NCBI GenBank assembly: GCA_965644315.1
Contig: CBFFRQ010000075.1
Location: forward strand, 51,898-115,897
Direction: 5' to 3'
Source of the DNA: Caecitellus pseudoparvulus
Lineage: Eukaryota; Bigyra: Bicosoecida
DNA length: 64,000 nucleotides
In this document: positions 11,456 through 21,659 of the stretch, one piece after another
Layout: every line of letters starts with the position of its first letter
Numbering within the stretch: the first letter of the stretch is position 1
Made by a program: the position numbers and the translations under genes
The notes under the pieces: generated by a model
Seen by the model: the letters and a program-made list of their open reading frames with translations, nothing else
The model's database searches: none
What the model was told of the DNA's origin: nothing

Positions 11456-13066
11456 ATGGCGGAGGAGGATGCCCTGGCCAAGGGCAAGACGTTCTTGACC
11501 GAGACGCGGCTGAAGGAGTGAGGCCAGGCGCACGCGCGCAGCTCGCACACAGGTCTGCACAGGCCTGCCCTGCCCCCCTGCGCAGGACTGATACGAAGGT
11601 GGATCATGGGTCGTTTGACAACATTGTGGCTGGCATCGATGCCGTGCGTGAGGCGCTGCTGGCTGGGTTGTCCTTGGTCGCACGCGGCAGCGTTGGCGTT
11701 TCCCGCGCAGGAGGCCCAATCGACGCTGTTGCTGAAGAAGGAGCAGGACATGCGCATCGTGGATGATGCGCTGGAGTACATGAAGCAGGAGTACCGTGCC
11801 CGCATGGAGGTGAGGGAGCCCGCGACCCGCACCGGCACGCGAGCGAGCCACGTCGCCTTGCCGCCTCCACAGGAGGTGCACGCGAAGGAGGCCCAGCTCG
11901 CCGCTGACAAGAAAGAAATGGAGGCCATGGTGGAGCGATTCAGGGACTTCATCCAGGACAATGACGCCAAGCGCAGCCGTGCGCGCATGAAGCAGGAGGC
12001 TGAGGAGGAGGTGTGCGCCAAGCTGGGGCTGGAGCTGGACGCTCTGGCGGCGCAGTTGGAGGAGCAGCAGGGCTTGCGGGAGAGCCTGGAGGGTGAATTG
12101 GGCCGCTTGGAGCGCTACGCCGCGTACATGGACAGCGTCGTTGCCTTTCGGCACGAGGAGTACGCGGAGACAGCCAGCATCCAGCAGCGGTGGCGCATGC
12201 TGGCTGACTTCCACGACACCAACGCAGTGGCCATCTCAGGCACGCAGCGGGAGGCGGACGAGCTGCGGCAGCAGGTGGTGGAGCTGCGGCAGCGCACAGA
12301 GGACCGCGTGCTGGCGCTGTCCTCCACCGTACAGGGGCACACGGAGCGCTTGACGGCGCTGCAGACGGCTGTGAGCGAGCGGGAGGCTGCCGCCGACGCA
12401 GAGGCAGCGGAGCGGGGGGGCAAGGCCAAAGACAGCCGCATGGTGGTGACCAGCATCCGCAACATGTTCAACCGGTGCAAGGCCACGGCACCCTCCAGCT
12501 TCTCCCTGGCCCTGTCCCCAACCGCCGGGCGGGCAGGTGCACCGCCTCCCACGACGGAGGACAAACTCGTCGCCAACCTGGCCCTCATCTCCAAGCGCCT
12601 GGTGGAGATGCAGCGCCTGGTGGATGACTACCCCGCATGGCAGGCGGCGACGGATCGCGCAGCCGCTGAGCGAGCCGAGGAGCGGCGGCGGGCGGCGCAG
12701 TCTGACGCCCAGGCCCGCGGCAGCCGCAGCAGCACTGGCACCTTGCAGGCGACGCACGGGCGACGAGCGCCTGGGCAGCGCAGCACCACTGCCATGGGCA
12801 GGACGGCATCCCAGGCATCGCTGCAGTCCACGGGGCGCCTGGCACCGGGGCAGGCGGCTGCGTCCACCCGCAGCCCGGCTCGGCGGGGCGTGGGACAGCT
12901 GTCCACTTCCCGCCTGGAAGGGGGGGCGGCAGTGCCCACCAGCCAGCCAGGGGTGTTCACAGTGCACATTGCGGCAGCTGGGGCGGGGGGCCTGTCCCCG
13001 TCAGGGTCTGGATCCCTGTCCGGGAACCTCAGCTCGGCGCACCTGCAGTCCTCCAGCACTCTATAG
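11456..13066 (+). CDS. CCDC42/CFAP73-family coiled-coil protein (DUF4200), probable ciliary
   Basis: Four exons (11456-11517, 11586-11643, 11711-11809, 11873-13066) give 470 residues. The region from about residue 60 to 190 is a long coiled coil with the DUF4200 signature of CCDC42, CCDC38 and CFAP73: MVERFRDFIQDNDAKRSRA matches the family block around F-x-E-N-x-A-K-R. These proteins act in cilia and sperm flagella, in part on the modified inner-arm dynein tether (family knowledge). The third intron (63 nt) is in frame and was removed because its GTGAGG and CTCCACAG sites are good and the flanking heptads join. The last ~130 residues are Ser/Ala/Gly-rich and probably disordered. The stop lies 12 nt from the stop of the opposite gene. 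Confidence 0.8.
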
Positions 13067-13078
13067 GCACGAGCACGT

Positions 13079-14891
13079 TCACGTGTCGTCTCTCTGCTCC
13101 ACCATGTCCATGTGCGAGGTGTACCCTGCCACGATGGGCGCCATGCGGCGCAAGAAGGCCTGTGGCCCTGTGACCGGCGGCAGGAGGAAGGACGCCTCGT
13201 CGTAGCCGTGCACGTCGTAGGCGTACCCCGCCTCCATGTCGGTGACGTCAATGTACAGCGATTCCAACTGCGCCACCACGTCGCCCAGCTCCTCCGCTGC
13301 GCTCAGGCGCCCCAGCAGGTGGCCTGTGAAGTCGACTTGGTCACGCTGCGAGGGGGGCTGTGCGAACCACTCCTGCTGCAGGGAAGCGCGCAGCGTGGGC
13401 CCCTCGCTCTCCACTGCAAACACTGCGCGGTCGTCCAGCACTGCCACGGCCCCGGCCGGCACGTGCAGGGTGGCGTTGGCCTTGGCGTGGCTGGGGCAGC
13501 CCTCGCCCTCCCGCACTGCCTCCGCACAGCGCAGGTGGCTGCCAGGCTGCAGGTGAACGCGCAAGGGCTGTGTGGCCCACAGCAGGGTCAGACTGTGGGG
13601 TGGCAGGTGTGTGACGGGGTCCCACACCCCGTGAGTGCCGTGGTCCATCACCGCCCGCACTGCTGCTGGGGAGGGCGGTGCCGGGGTGCTGGCAGCCTGC
13701 ACGCACTGCTGCAGGACGTCAGCAGACATGGAGTCCATGAGGGGGACTGCATGCAGGTGTTGTTGCCGGGGGGGGGCGGGCTGGGGGTCGCCGTGCTGCC
13801 TGCCAGGCTGCACCCACAGGCCGTGCAGCTCCAGGCGAGGACTGGTGAGTGCCTGCGCCACCACAGGCAGGAGCCACGGATTGATGAGGAGGGCGTCGGA
13901 GATGAAGGGCTGGCGAAGGGGGGCTGGTCCTGGCGGCACGGCGTGTGTGGCGGCGGCTAGGGCCAGCACCGTGCCCTGCGGCAGCACACCCTCCAGCACG
14001 AGGCCGCCACAGACAGCCACGGAGGCCAGGCTGGCGTGCAGTCGAGCGGGAGGCAGACTGCCCACGCCCGGGTTCCGCTCGTCGTCCGGGACGGCGAGCT
14101 GCATGCCGCTTGCCGAGCACAGCCGTCGCACGGCCGCTGCAGTGTACCCACTTCTGAGCAGGGCCAGGGCCTGGTTCGCGGTGGTGCCGGAGAGGGGTGG
14201 CGGGGCTGGGAGAGGGGGTAGGGGGGACCCCCGCGCATCCAGCCGGCTCACAGATGAGGTCAGCCATGCTGGGTCTGCGGCAGGCACTGAGGGCGGCCCT
14301 GGCTCCAAGTACGGCTGCAGCGCCAAGCCTGCCGTCGCGGAGTCAGGCATGCCCAACCCCTGCATGGTGGCCAAACACCCCTGCAAGCCTTCCACAGCTG
14401 CACGGCTGTCGGGTGCAAATGTCCGCGACCGTTTGAATGCCACCAGGGCCTTGCGAAAGGTGCGCTCAGCAGCATCCGCGCTGCCTGATTGTGCCTGCGT
14501 GGCAGGCCACGGGTGCCGGGATGCCACGCAGCGGGGGAGATGTGTCAAGGGCGGCGAAACGCACCATGTCAAGCGCCATGTTCCACTGGCAGATGCCAGT
14601 GGCGTGCCATGCATGGCTATTTGCTGCAATGGAGACAACCGAGGGGCATGTGCTGTGCGTGCCGTTTCGCAACGAAACGCCAGCCGCACCTGGGCTCTGC
14701 CGCAGCGCTTGCCTGAACGACATGAGGGCAGCCTCCATGTGCCCCGCCTCGGCAAACTCTATTCCTTTGGACACATGCTGCCACTTGACGCACTGCACGA
14801 TGGACAGGCAAGCTAGACTGCACAACAGGCCTGCCCACAGCTGCAAGCGAGCCTGCCCACGCCAAGCGGCGGGCCTCCTGAGGTGGCACAT
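13079..14891 (-). CDS. TPR plus phytanoyl-CoA-hydroxylase-like (2OG-Fe(II) fold) protein, possibly membrane-anchored
   Basis: Two exons (14891-14690, 14484-13079) give 535 residues. The N-terminus has a hydrophobic anchor (LLCSLACLSIVQC) followed by two TPR-like units, GIEFAEAGHMEAALMSFRQAL and, after the 205-nt intron, ADAAERTFRKALVAFKRSR; the splice joins them in phase. The C-terminal half resembles the PhyH double-stranded beta-helix: VHLQPGSHLR and then AGAVAVLDDRAVF, where active enzymes usually carry a distal iron-binding His. That His is not evident, and the first H-x-D motif is ambiguous (an HGD lies in a Pro/Gln-rich loop). Catalytic activity is therefore doubtful. Prolyl hydroxylases also combine TPR with a 2OG domain and remain an alternative. 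Confidence 0.55.
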
Positions 14892-14992
14892 GTCCCCACA
14901 CCGACTGCCCTTGGGCGAGTGTGTGAACAAGGAGCAAGGGGTGCTCAAGCTGGGGCAGCTCAGCGCCACTGCATTGTGAACATGAGGCACAT

Positions 14993-16418
14993 CTACTTGC
15001 GGAAGGCGAGGGGGTTGGGGTCCGACAGGGCCGCGCCCTCGGTGGGCTCCCCGCCCACCTTGGCGGAGAGGATGGCCCACTGTGCTGGGTCCTCCTTGGC
15101 GCGCTTCAGCATGCCCTCCGTCACGGTGCGTGCAGCCAGGCCGAAGCGCTTGGCGAAGATCTCGTTGTTGCGCTCGATCTCGGCAGCCTCCACGGCGGGG
15201 TCGGCCTTGGGCGGGTTCTTCTTGATGCTCTCGAAGGCAGCGGCAAAGGCCTTCTCGGTGGCGTTGCCGGTCACGGGGGCACCGTCCGCCTTGAGGGCGG
15301 CGATGGCGTCGGCAATGGTCGCCTGCTGCAGCGCCTTGTCGCCTTCGATCTTGGCCTCAGCCTGGCGGTGGGCCAGGACGGCGGCCACGTCGGCGCTGTC
15401 GGCAGCAGAGCTGCCCTTCAGGGCTGTCAAGTACTCCAGCATGTCCACCATGCGGTTGGTCTCGGCAGTCTTGATGGCCACGGACTTGGCCTCCGCCTCC
15501 TTGGCGCGCAGGGCACGCTCGCCGGCGTTCAGGTGGGCTGCCAGCTGGGGCGCATCCTGCACCTTGGAGTACGCCACCATGGCCTCGTCGATGGCCTGGA
15601 AGTACTCCGCCTCGGCCTTGAACAGGGCGCTGCGAGGGGGGCAGGGCGGAAGGCAGCGGTGCGGCGCTCAGCGCCAGCGCGCCAGTGGCAGGGTGCACGC
15701 ACTCCTTGGCCTCCACGACGTCTTCGCTCAGCATCTTGCGGATGGCAGGGCCAAGGTTCACAACTCCCATGCCCAGGGTCGCCAGGGCGATGCCTGCCAG
15801 CTCAACGTGGTAGTCCATGAAGACGACCTGGGAGAGGGGCAGCGGAAATGGCAGTGCAGGGGGAGGAGCGGAGTAGCACGACACAGCGCCGCGCAAGGAG
15901 GCAGGCAGCCGACATGGCCGCGAGACCTCTCTGTTGGCAAGAGGACCATGCTGCTAGGGGGCGGGAGACTCGCCAGGCTGGCGCGGCAGAGTGCCTCCGC
16001 CAACCAGCAGCGGAGGTTGCGCACCACGCACATCGTAGGCGAAGACTGGGAAGCCCACTGCCAGCGCCATGGGCAGGGCCGTGCGCCAGTCGTTGAGGAT
16101 GCCGTAGATGAAGCCGGTCTTCTCCACGTCAGCGGGGTCCAGCTTGACGTGGTAGTACTTGTAGGGAGCAGGCAGGTCCTCCCACTCCTTCCACTCAGCG
16201 GGGTTGTCAGCGTTCACGATGGTGCCAGTGGCTCCGCCGAAGCCAGTGTGCTTCCACTCCCGCCTGTAGCTGGGGGCGAACAGGGGCGCGTTGCGGTCAA
16301 TGCCCAGGGGGGACAGGTCCTGGATCTTGTCGCTGTCACTGGACATGGCAGCGCTCATGTGGAGGGAGCGGCGAGCCGCCGCGGCGGCAGGCCTGCTCAG
16401 CGCAACACGGGCCAGCAT
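14993..16418 (-). CDS. Putative mitochondrial ATP synthase peripheral-stalk b-like subunit
   Basis: Three exons (16418-16032, 15827-15703, 15629-14993) give 382 residues. The start has a typical mitochondrial presequence (LARVALSRPAAAAARRS); an in-frame ATG at 16457 would lengthen it by 13. A soluble N-terminal segment leads to two adjacent hydrophobic helices (TALPMALAVGFPVFAYD and AGIALATLGMGVVNLGP), then a long charged helix (residues ~170-250) and an Ala/Lys-rich tail. Two membrane helices followed by a long stalk helix is the layout of eukaryotic F-type ATP synthase subunit b/ATP4; lineage-specific stalk proteins (for example algal ASA proteins) are an alternative. I identify it by architecture, not by a signature motif. 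Confidence 0.45.
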
Positions 16419-16776
16419 GGTGGTCAGGCACGGTACGCGGCCAGCAGTCGGCTGCATGCAAGGGTTCGTGCAGGGAGCACGTGGGCATGGTCAGGGGCCG
16501 TGGGGAATGTGCGCCGAGCCCTGCAATGATGAGAGCACAGACCAAGTTCCGCTCGCACCTCAGGCAGAGCTCAGCGCACGCGGGACCAGTCTACCACCTG
16601 CCCCACAATGCAACAGGCGGAGCCCTAACAGTTTTGTTTGCTTTGGTGCTCTTCCCCGCGACAGCAGACGACGATAATCCCTCCGGGCTCTGGCGCTTTG
16701 CTGGAGGTGGCTGCCGAATTCCGCAGCGAGGTCAAGCTGTGCGCTGCCTGGCACGCCACACGCCTTTGCAGACGCG
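16419..16776. promoter_or_regulatory. Bidirectional promoter region between b-like subunit and PPPDE gene
   Basis: This 358-nt spacer lies between two divergent starts. It contains an AATTCCGC element at 16717-16724 followed directly by CAG-type acceptor sequence, which may mark a 5'-UTR intron of the PPPDE gene. No gene is evident. Confidence 0.4.
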
Positions 16777-17734
16777 ATGCCCGCCACGCTGGGACCCAGG
16801 CGCCACCATGAGAAGGTCATTTTGAACGGTGTGTCTTGCAACGCTGCGCCGAACGCTGGCCAGAGAGGCGCGAGCAGCTGTGGGCGTTTCGCCGACGTTG
16901 CCACCACGCCACTTCACCCACTGCACCACCCGCAGTGTATGACTTGGGCAACAGTAACGAGTACCTGTACCCCATTGGATTGGGGACGTACCACAGTGGC
17001 GTGCAGGTGAGGTGTCACGAGGCGGGCGGTGCAGGCGGCGTGCTCGACACACGCACACGTTGCGAGAAACGCAGGTGCACGGGAAGGAGTGGACCTTTGC
17101 CTCTCAAGCAGGCGTGTTCAACCACGCCCCGAAAGGCGCCCAGGGCGCCGTCTTCAGACAAAGCATCGTGCTGGGCACAACGCAGATGTCCAGCTCGGAG
17201 GTGGCTTCCCTCGTCGCCACCATGCGGCCGGACTGGCCTGGCAAGCAGTACCACGTCATTCGCAAGAACTGCAACAGCTTCGCCTCTGCGCTGTCCAAGC
17301 AGATCCTGGGCACCGACATCCCAGCCTGGGTCAACCGCATGGCAGACCTGGGCAACATGTGCAGCTGCCTCATCCCCGACGACGTGGGGGGGCAGGCGCC
17401 CGTGGATGCCGGCGGGCCAGGCGCAGCGCCGGCCGCGGCCAATCGCGGGTTCCAGACCATCGCACCCAGGCGTGGCGGCCTGTCAGGCAGTGCCTCCACG
17501 TCAGCCTCCAAGCCAGCAGCGAAAGCCTTCGCAGGGGGCGGGGCCCGCCTGGGTGGCGGCGGGAGCAGCGGCGGCAGTGGCGGTGGCTGGGCGGCCAGCA
17601 CCAGTCTGTGGGGGGGTGGGGACCAGGCGAGCGCCACATCCCAGGACAAGCCCAGTGCTGCAGAGGTGGCCTCTCGCCGGGAGCGCCTGCGTGCCGCTGC
17701 CCTGGCGCGCATGGGCGGGGACAGTGACTCCTGA
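16777..17734 (+). CDS. PPPDE/DeSI-family papain-fold (deSUMOylating or deubiquitinating type) peptidase
   Basis: Three exons (16777-16828, 16936-17006, 17075-17734) give 260 residues. Splicing yields the family opening KVILN-VYDL, then GTYHSGV with the catalytic His, VHGKEWTF, and the catalytic Cys in VIRKNCNSFA. These residues define the PPPDE fold of DeSI-1/DeSI-2, cysteine isopeptidases acting on SUMO or ubiquitin conjugates (family knowledge). The first exon is only 52 nt and was found by extending KVILN back to the ATG at 16777. The last ~100 residues are Gly/Ala/Ser-rich and probably disordered. Location is presumably cytosolic or nuclear, since no signal peptide is seen. Confidence 0.9.
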
Positions 17735-17759
17735 CGCACCTGCCTCCCCGCATGCATTG

Positions 17760-19452
17760 CTACTCCACGCCCAGGTCCCGCAATGCAGCCCACGCGACGT
17801 CTGTGCAGTTTTCGTGCGCCGCCCTGGCTGCCCGCAACAGGGCCTCCGCACCCTCCTCCAGGATCACCCCCCGCAGCGCCTCCTTGTTGCGTGAGACGAG
17901 GTTGCGCAGGCAGAGACAGCACTGGCGCTGCACGCCCGGTGCTGTCGGGTGGCTGCGCATGGCGTCCACGACGTACGGGATGGCATCCTTGTCTGCGATG
18001 GCCAGGGCGTTCTCGGGGATGCGCAGGGAGACGACGGAGAGGGCGGCCAGGGCCTGCTCCAGGACCCCCACGTCCCCCGCGAAGCCTTGCAGGCCCGCCA
18101 TGAGCACGTTCAGGGCCGCTGCGTCCCCTGCACACACGGCGCGCTTGACGTGGTCGCTGTGCGCCAGCTTGCGCAGGGCGCCACAGGCCCCCTTCACGAT
18201 GGGCGCCGCCTTGGGCCATGCCTTCACCGCCTCCACCAGCAGCCCCAGCACGCCCCGGTCCGTGAACTTCACACAGGTGGAGTCGTTCACGGCCAGCACC
18301 CGGATGAGGTGCATGGCGTCCATGAGGGCGGCGGGGGGCGCATCAGCCATGCCCACTGCCAGCCCGCTGCGCATGATGCTGCCCGCCACGAACAGCACGT
18401 CCCCCGTCTTGCTGCCCGTCAGCTCCCGGGCGAAGTCGAAGGCCTTGCTCACTTGCGCCGACGAGTCGTCCCCTGACACCACTGCCCTCAGCAAGTTCAC
18501 CTGCGCATGCAGCAGGGTCCCCGTCACATCCCCCAGCGTGCTCACGGCACTGCCCAGATCTGCACCCGAGCTAGCCGGCACTGCCGCCCCCTCCACCGCC
18601 GCGCAGGCGCTGTCCAAGGTGGCACTGAACAGCCCGCTGCTGTGCACTGTTCGCTTGTGTGGCTCAGTGCGCGTGCAGAAGACGACCAGGCTCGTGTGCA
18701 GGAGGCTGTGCGGTGCGAGGGATCAGTGCGGGTCGGTGCGGCGGCAGCACGGGTGCGCGACGCACAGGTTGGTTTCTTCAGGCAAGCCTCCCCCCAGGAT
18801 GGCGTCGCAAGCCTGCACCACCACATCCTCAGGCAGGGCAGCACGCCCAGAGTCTGCGTGGAAGGGGGGCTCGCACTGTGCCAGCACAGCTCAGGCGCTG
18901 CTCGACGCGAAACGCACTGTTCCCGTCGCAAACGGAGCGCATGGTCTTGTAAGCTAGTTTCGTGAGGTGGGAGTCCATGGGGGCGGCGTTGGCGAGCGCC
19001 CAAATGGCCGGCAACGCTCCACTGGCCGAGGCCAGCGTCTTGGCCTCCTTGTCACCCTGCACGAGGTCCAGCAGGCTCTGCAGGGGGGCTGGCACGCCCC
19101 CTTCGCTGCTGGCTGCTGCAGCGGAGGGGCCTCCTTCAGCAGGCTCCTCCCGAGCCGCTTGGATGAGGGCTTTGGTGGCGGCGATGACAGGGTGCTCAAC
19201 CGTCACCCGATCTTCCTTGCGGACGTCCTTGATGATGTTGCTCAAGTTCACACCGACAGCTTCAAACTGCGTAATGGCGTCAGCCACTGCATCTTCCCAT
19301 GACATCTCAAAGTCCACGATGTTCTCCTCCACAACCTGTGCTCCCATGTGGCGGTGCGTGCCACTCGCGTGTTGCTCCAGCACGTGCGGAAATCGACACA
19401 CCTCGTCAAAGGTCTCCTGCGAAATGCGCTTCTCCCCGGGGAGAGATGCCAT
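17760..19452 (-). CDS. ARMC6: Armadillo-repeat protein 6 (ARMC6) homologue
   Basis: Four exons (19452-19402, 19335-18918, 18853-18766, 18705-17760) give 500 residues, close to animal ARMC6. The start has RISQETFDE joined to VVEENIVDF and then QFEAVGVNLSNI, the family N-terminus; the end has GVQRQCCLCLRNLV and AAWALRDLG-type sequence as in ARMC6. The third exon is only 88 nt; it was placed because it restores the armadillo helix ALPEDVVVQACDAIL and leads into LVVFCTRTEPHKR. ARMC6 is a conserved armadillo protein of poorly known function. Introns are 66, 64 and 60 nt. The stop is 25 nt from the PPPDE stop on the opposite strand. Confidence 0.85.
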
Positions 19453-19947
19453 GGTGTCCAGATACTGCTCGTCGCCAGACTTGGGCCAGGTGTCGCACTC
19501 GTTTCTCTGTGCACCAAGCCTCGTGCAACTTTCGACAAAGCACCCGCACGTCCGTTGGCAGCTCAACGCCAAATGAATGCGCTTGCCCCCGTGGTTCCGG
19601 CGCCTCAGCAGGAGCGTGGAGAGTGATTCGAGGGATCAAACAATGTGAAGCGGTTCAAAAATGTGACGTAGAACGATTTCTGTTGAATGTTTTGCTTTTT
19701 GTGTCTTGGACTGGCTTTCTTGAGGTGACTGAGTAAATCACCACAGATCAAGCCTTTGGGATTACTCAAGGCAAAGAGCAACACCAGCCTTACAATTCAC
19801 AGTAAAAGTGCCGTGCTTTCCCGTGCCAATGGGTAACGTTGTATTTTCCACTCCACCAAGGTCTCTGACCGGAAAGAGCAACACACTGCAACACTGAGCA
19901 GTGCCCACTGCCCCTGGCAGTCAAGCACTCTGCGCCAGGCTGCGAAT
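19453..19947. promoter_or_regulatory. AT-rich divergent spacer
   Basis: This 495-nt spacer between two divergent genes is among the most AT-rich stretches of the window (about 19640-19860). It holds a 12-base direct repeat, a CRE-like TGACGTA near 19664, and an ACAATTCACA element about 150 nt before the 19948 start. No open frame of note; an unrecognised small RNA cannot be excluded. Confidence 0.45.
19773..19884. repeat. 12-base direct repeat spaced exactly 100 bp
   Basis: AAAGAGCAACAC occurs at 19773-19784 and again at 19873-19884, in the AT-rich spacer upstream of the gene at 19948. Each copy is preceded by G-C/G-rich bases. It may be a paired regulatory site or a remnant of a short duplication. 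Confidence 0.6.
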
Positions 19948-21659
19948 ATGGCTCTGTACACGCTAGACCTGCACCGCAAACGCACACAGGACAATGTGGA
20001 GCGGTACGAAATTGAAGCGAAAAGGGAGCAAATGTACAACCCAGCTCCGGACCCACGGCAGCTGCTGCGCACGTATGGCCAGTCCAAGTGAGTCACAGCG
20101 GAAATTGGTATGGCTGCCCCATGGGGCGTTGTTCAGCCCATCACTCTCAGGAAGACAAACCTCGATCGCGCAGGGCCTCCATGATCGCCAAGGCAAGGCT
20201 GAGGCAGCGAGTACGGGCACTACGCGATGCTGGCGAAGGGGACGGATTCGAGTCGCTGTTTGGCAGCATGCCAGGCGATGGACCTGTGGAGGCCAGTGCC
20301 TCCCTTACGCAGCAGCAGCTCGATCTGCAGCAGCAATGGGAGGCTGCTGTTTCATCAGTGGTGAGAAAAGACAGAGGCCGGAGCGACATGCCCGCCCGTC
20401 GTGACGCTTCGCGACAGGTGGGCGGCGAGGTGGACGGGTTCTCACCCACGCGCAGGCACGCAAAGACTGCCTTGCGCATGAAAGGGCGGCCTGCAACGGG
20501 CCCAGGCGAATCCCACGGGGAGACACTTACCCGTCGAATGGCACATCAAGCGCTGCATGGCTCTGCATACCCCGGGAGCTTTGAGTACACAGCCGCATCG
20601 CACAGTTTCAGGGACCGTGACCCTGCGCGAGAGCTAGGCCCAGGCAGGATGCGAGGCGGGACCCATGTAGAACGGAAGGATGCTGGAGATGCAGGACAGT
20701 GCCATGCATGGAGTTGCGAGAGTGGTGCTTGGCAGCGTATGGCAGGTCCAACCCACGCGAGCTTTGGCGACGCGGCTCTGGGCGATCCGTATATTCCTCG
20801 CTTGGAGCCAGGTGCCAGTGTGCCAACAAGCAGAGCCAAGCAAGAAGGGTTGAAGCACCCACACAGGGGTCGTGTTGCCCTGGAGTCCCGCCAGAGCTTG
20901 GTTTGGCAGGACACAGTGTCACCCTGGACCAACGGCCACACTCCTCTGCTCCGGGAGCGGCACGCGGTGGGTACAGCTCGAGCAGCAGCAGAGCGCGTTC
21001 GACAGCGCAAGGCTCTGCTGCAACAGTGGGATGCGGCGCGAAGGTCTGGGTGCGTGACTGATGAGGTGTCTCGCGGTGCGCTGCTGAAGGTTCACGCGCA
21101 AGGGAGACAGCTGCACGCGTCGTTGCTGAAGCGGCGACGAACCAAGCTGCAGCCACAGAACGGCTCCACTGCATTCTCTTTCTTCGGGTCCACGAGGCCA
21201 GCGGCTAGCCTGGGACTGCCCCAGGAAACGCAGCAAGAGGCCAGGTTGCCGTCAAGTAAGAGCACAGCCGAGCTAGGTGCTGCCCGTGCACCGCTCACCC
21301 TGACTCGGTTCAGACAAGAGACCCAGCAGCTCGCCCCCCCTGCAACGCCAGTGCGGAACCATTACGCAAAACTGCGCACCAAAGCAGCCATGTCTGGGGT
21401 CGAAGGCTCTGCTACGTCGCAGCAGGCCATCACGGCGATGGCTCCTGCACGGCACTTCAACACCTTCACGAAGCGGGATTGCTGCTGGGCCCGGCAAGTG
21501 GAGACCCGGCAAGACCGCTTCCTGCAAAAGGTACGCAAGGACGTCGCCAAGCTACGCAGCAGAAGTGCGGGGTCGAGCCAAGGGCTCAGCCTTCATGGGC
21601 TGCACCGCTCGATGACGCCGGGCCAAGCAGGCGATCAACGGAGTACGCATGCTTTGTGA
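19948..21659 (+). CDS. Orphan basic protein, 541 residues
   Basis: Two exons (19948-20087, 20174-21659). The first encodes a charged helical start (LHRKRTQDNVERYEIEAKRE), the second continues with KARLRQRVRALRD and a Gln-rich helix (LTQQQLDLQQQWEAA). The rest is basic, with many His/Arg/Gln and short Trp-centred segments, and is likely partly disordered. The 86-nt intron acceptor was chosen so that QSK joins ASMIAKAR in frame. I do not recognise the family; the composition would fit a cytoskeletal or axonemal microtubule-associated protein, but that is a guess. Its last 74 nt overlap the 3' end of the coding sequence on the opposite strand. Confidence 0.65.

Noticed and set aside
14883-16529. 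A 548-codon open frame on the plus strand
   Set aside because: It runs antisense across exons and introns of the b-like subunit and into the TPR/PhyH gene region; the minus-strand genes have coherent domains and splice sites.
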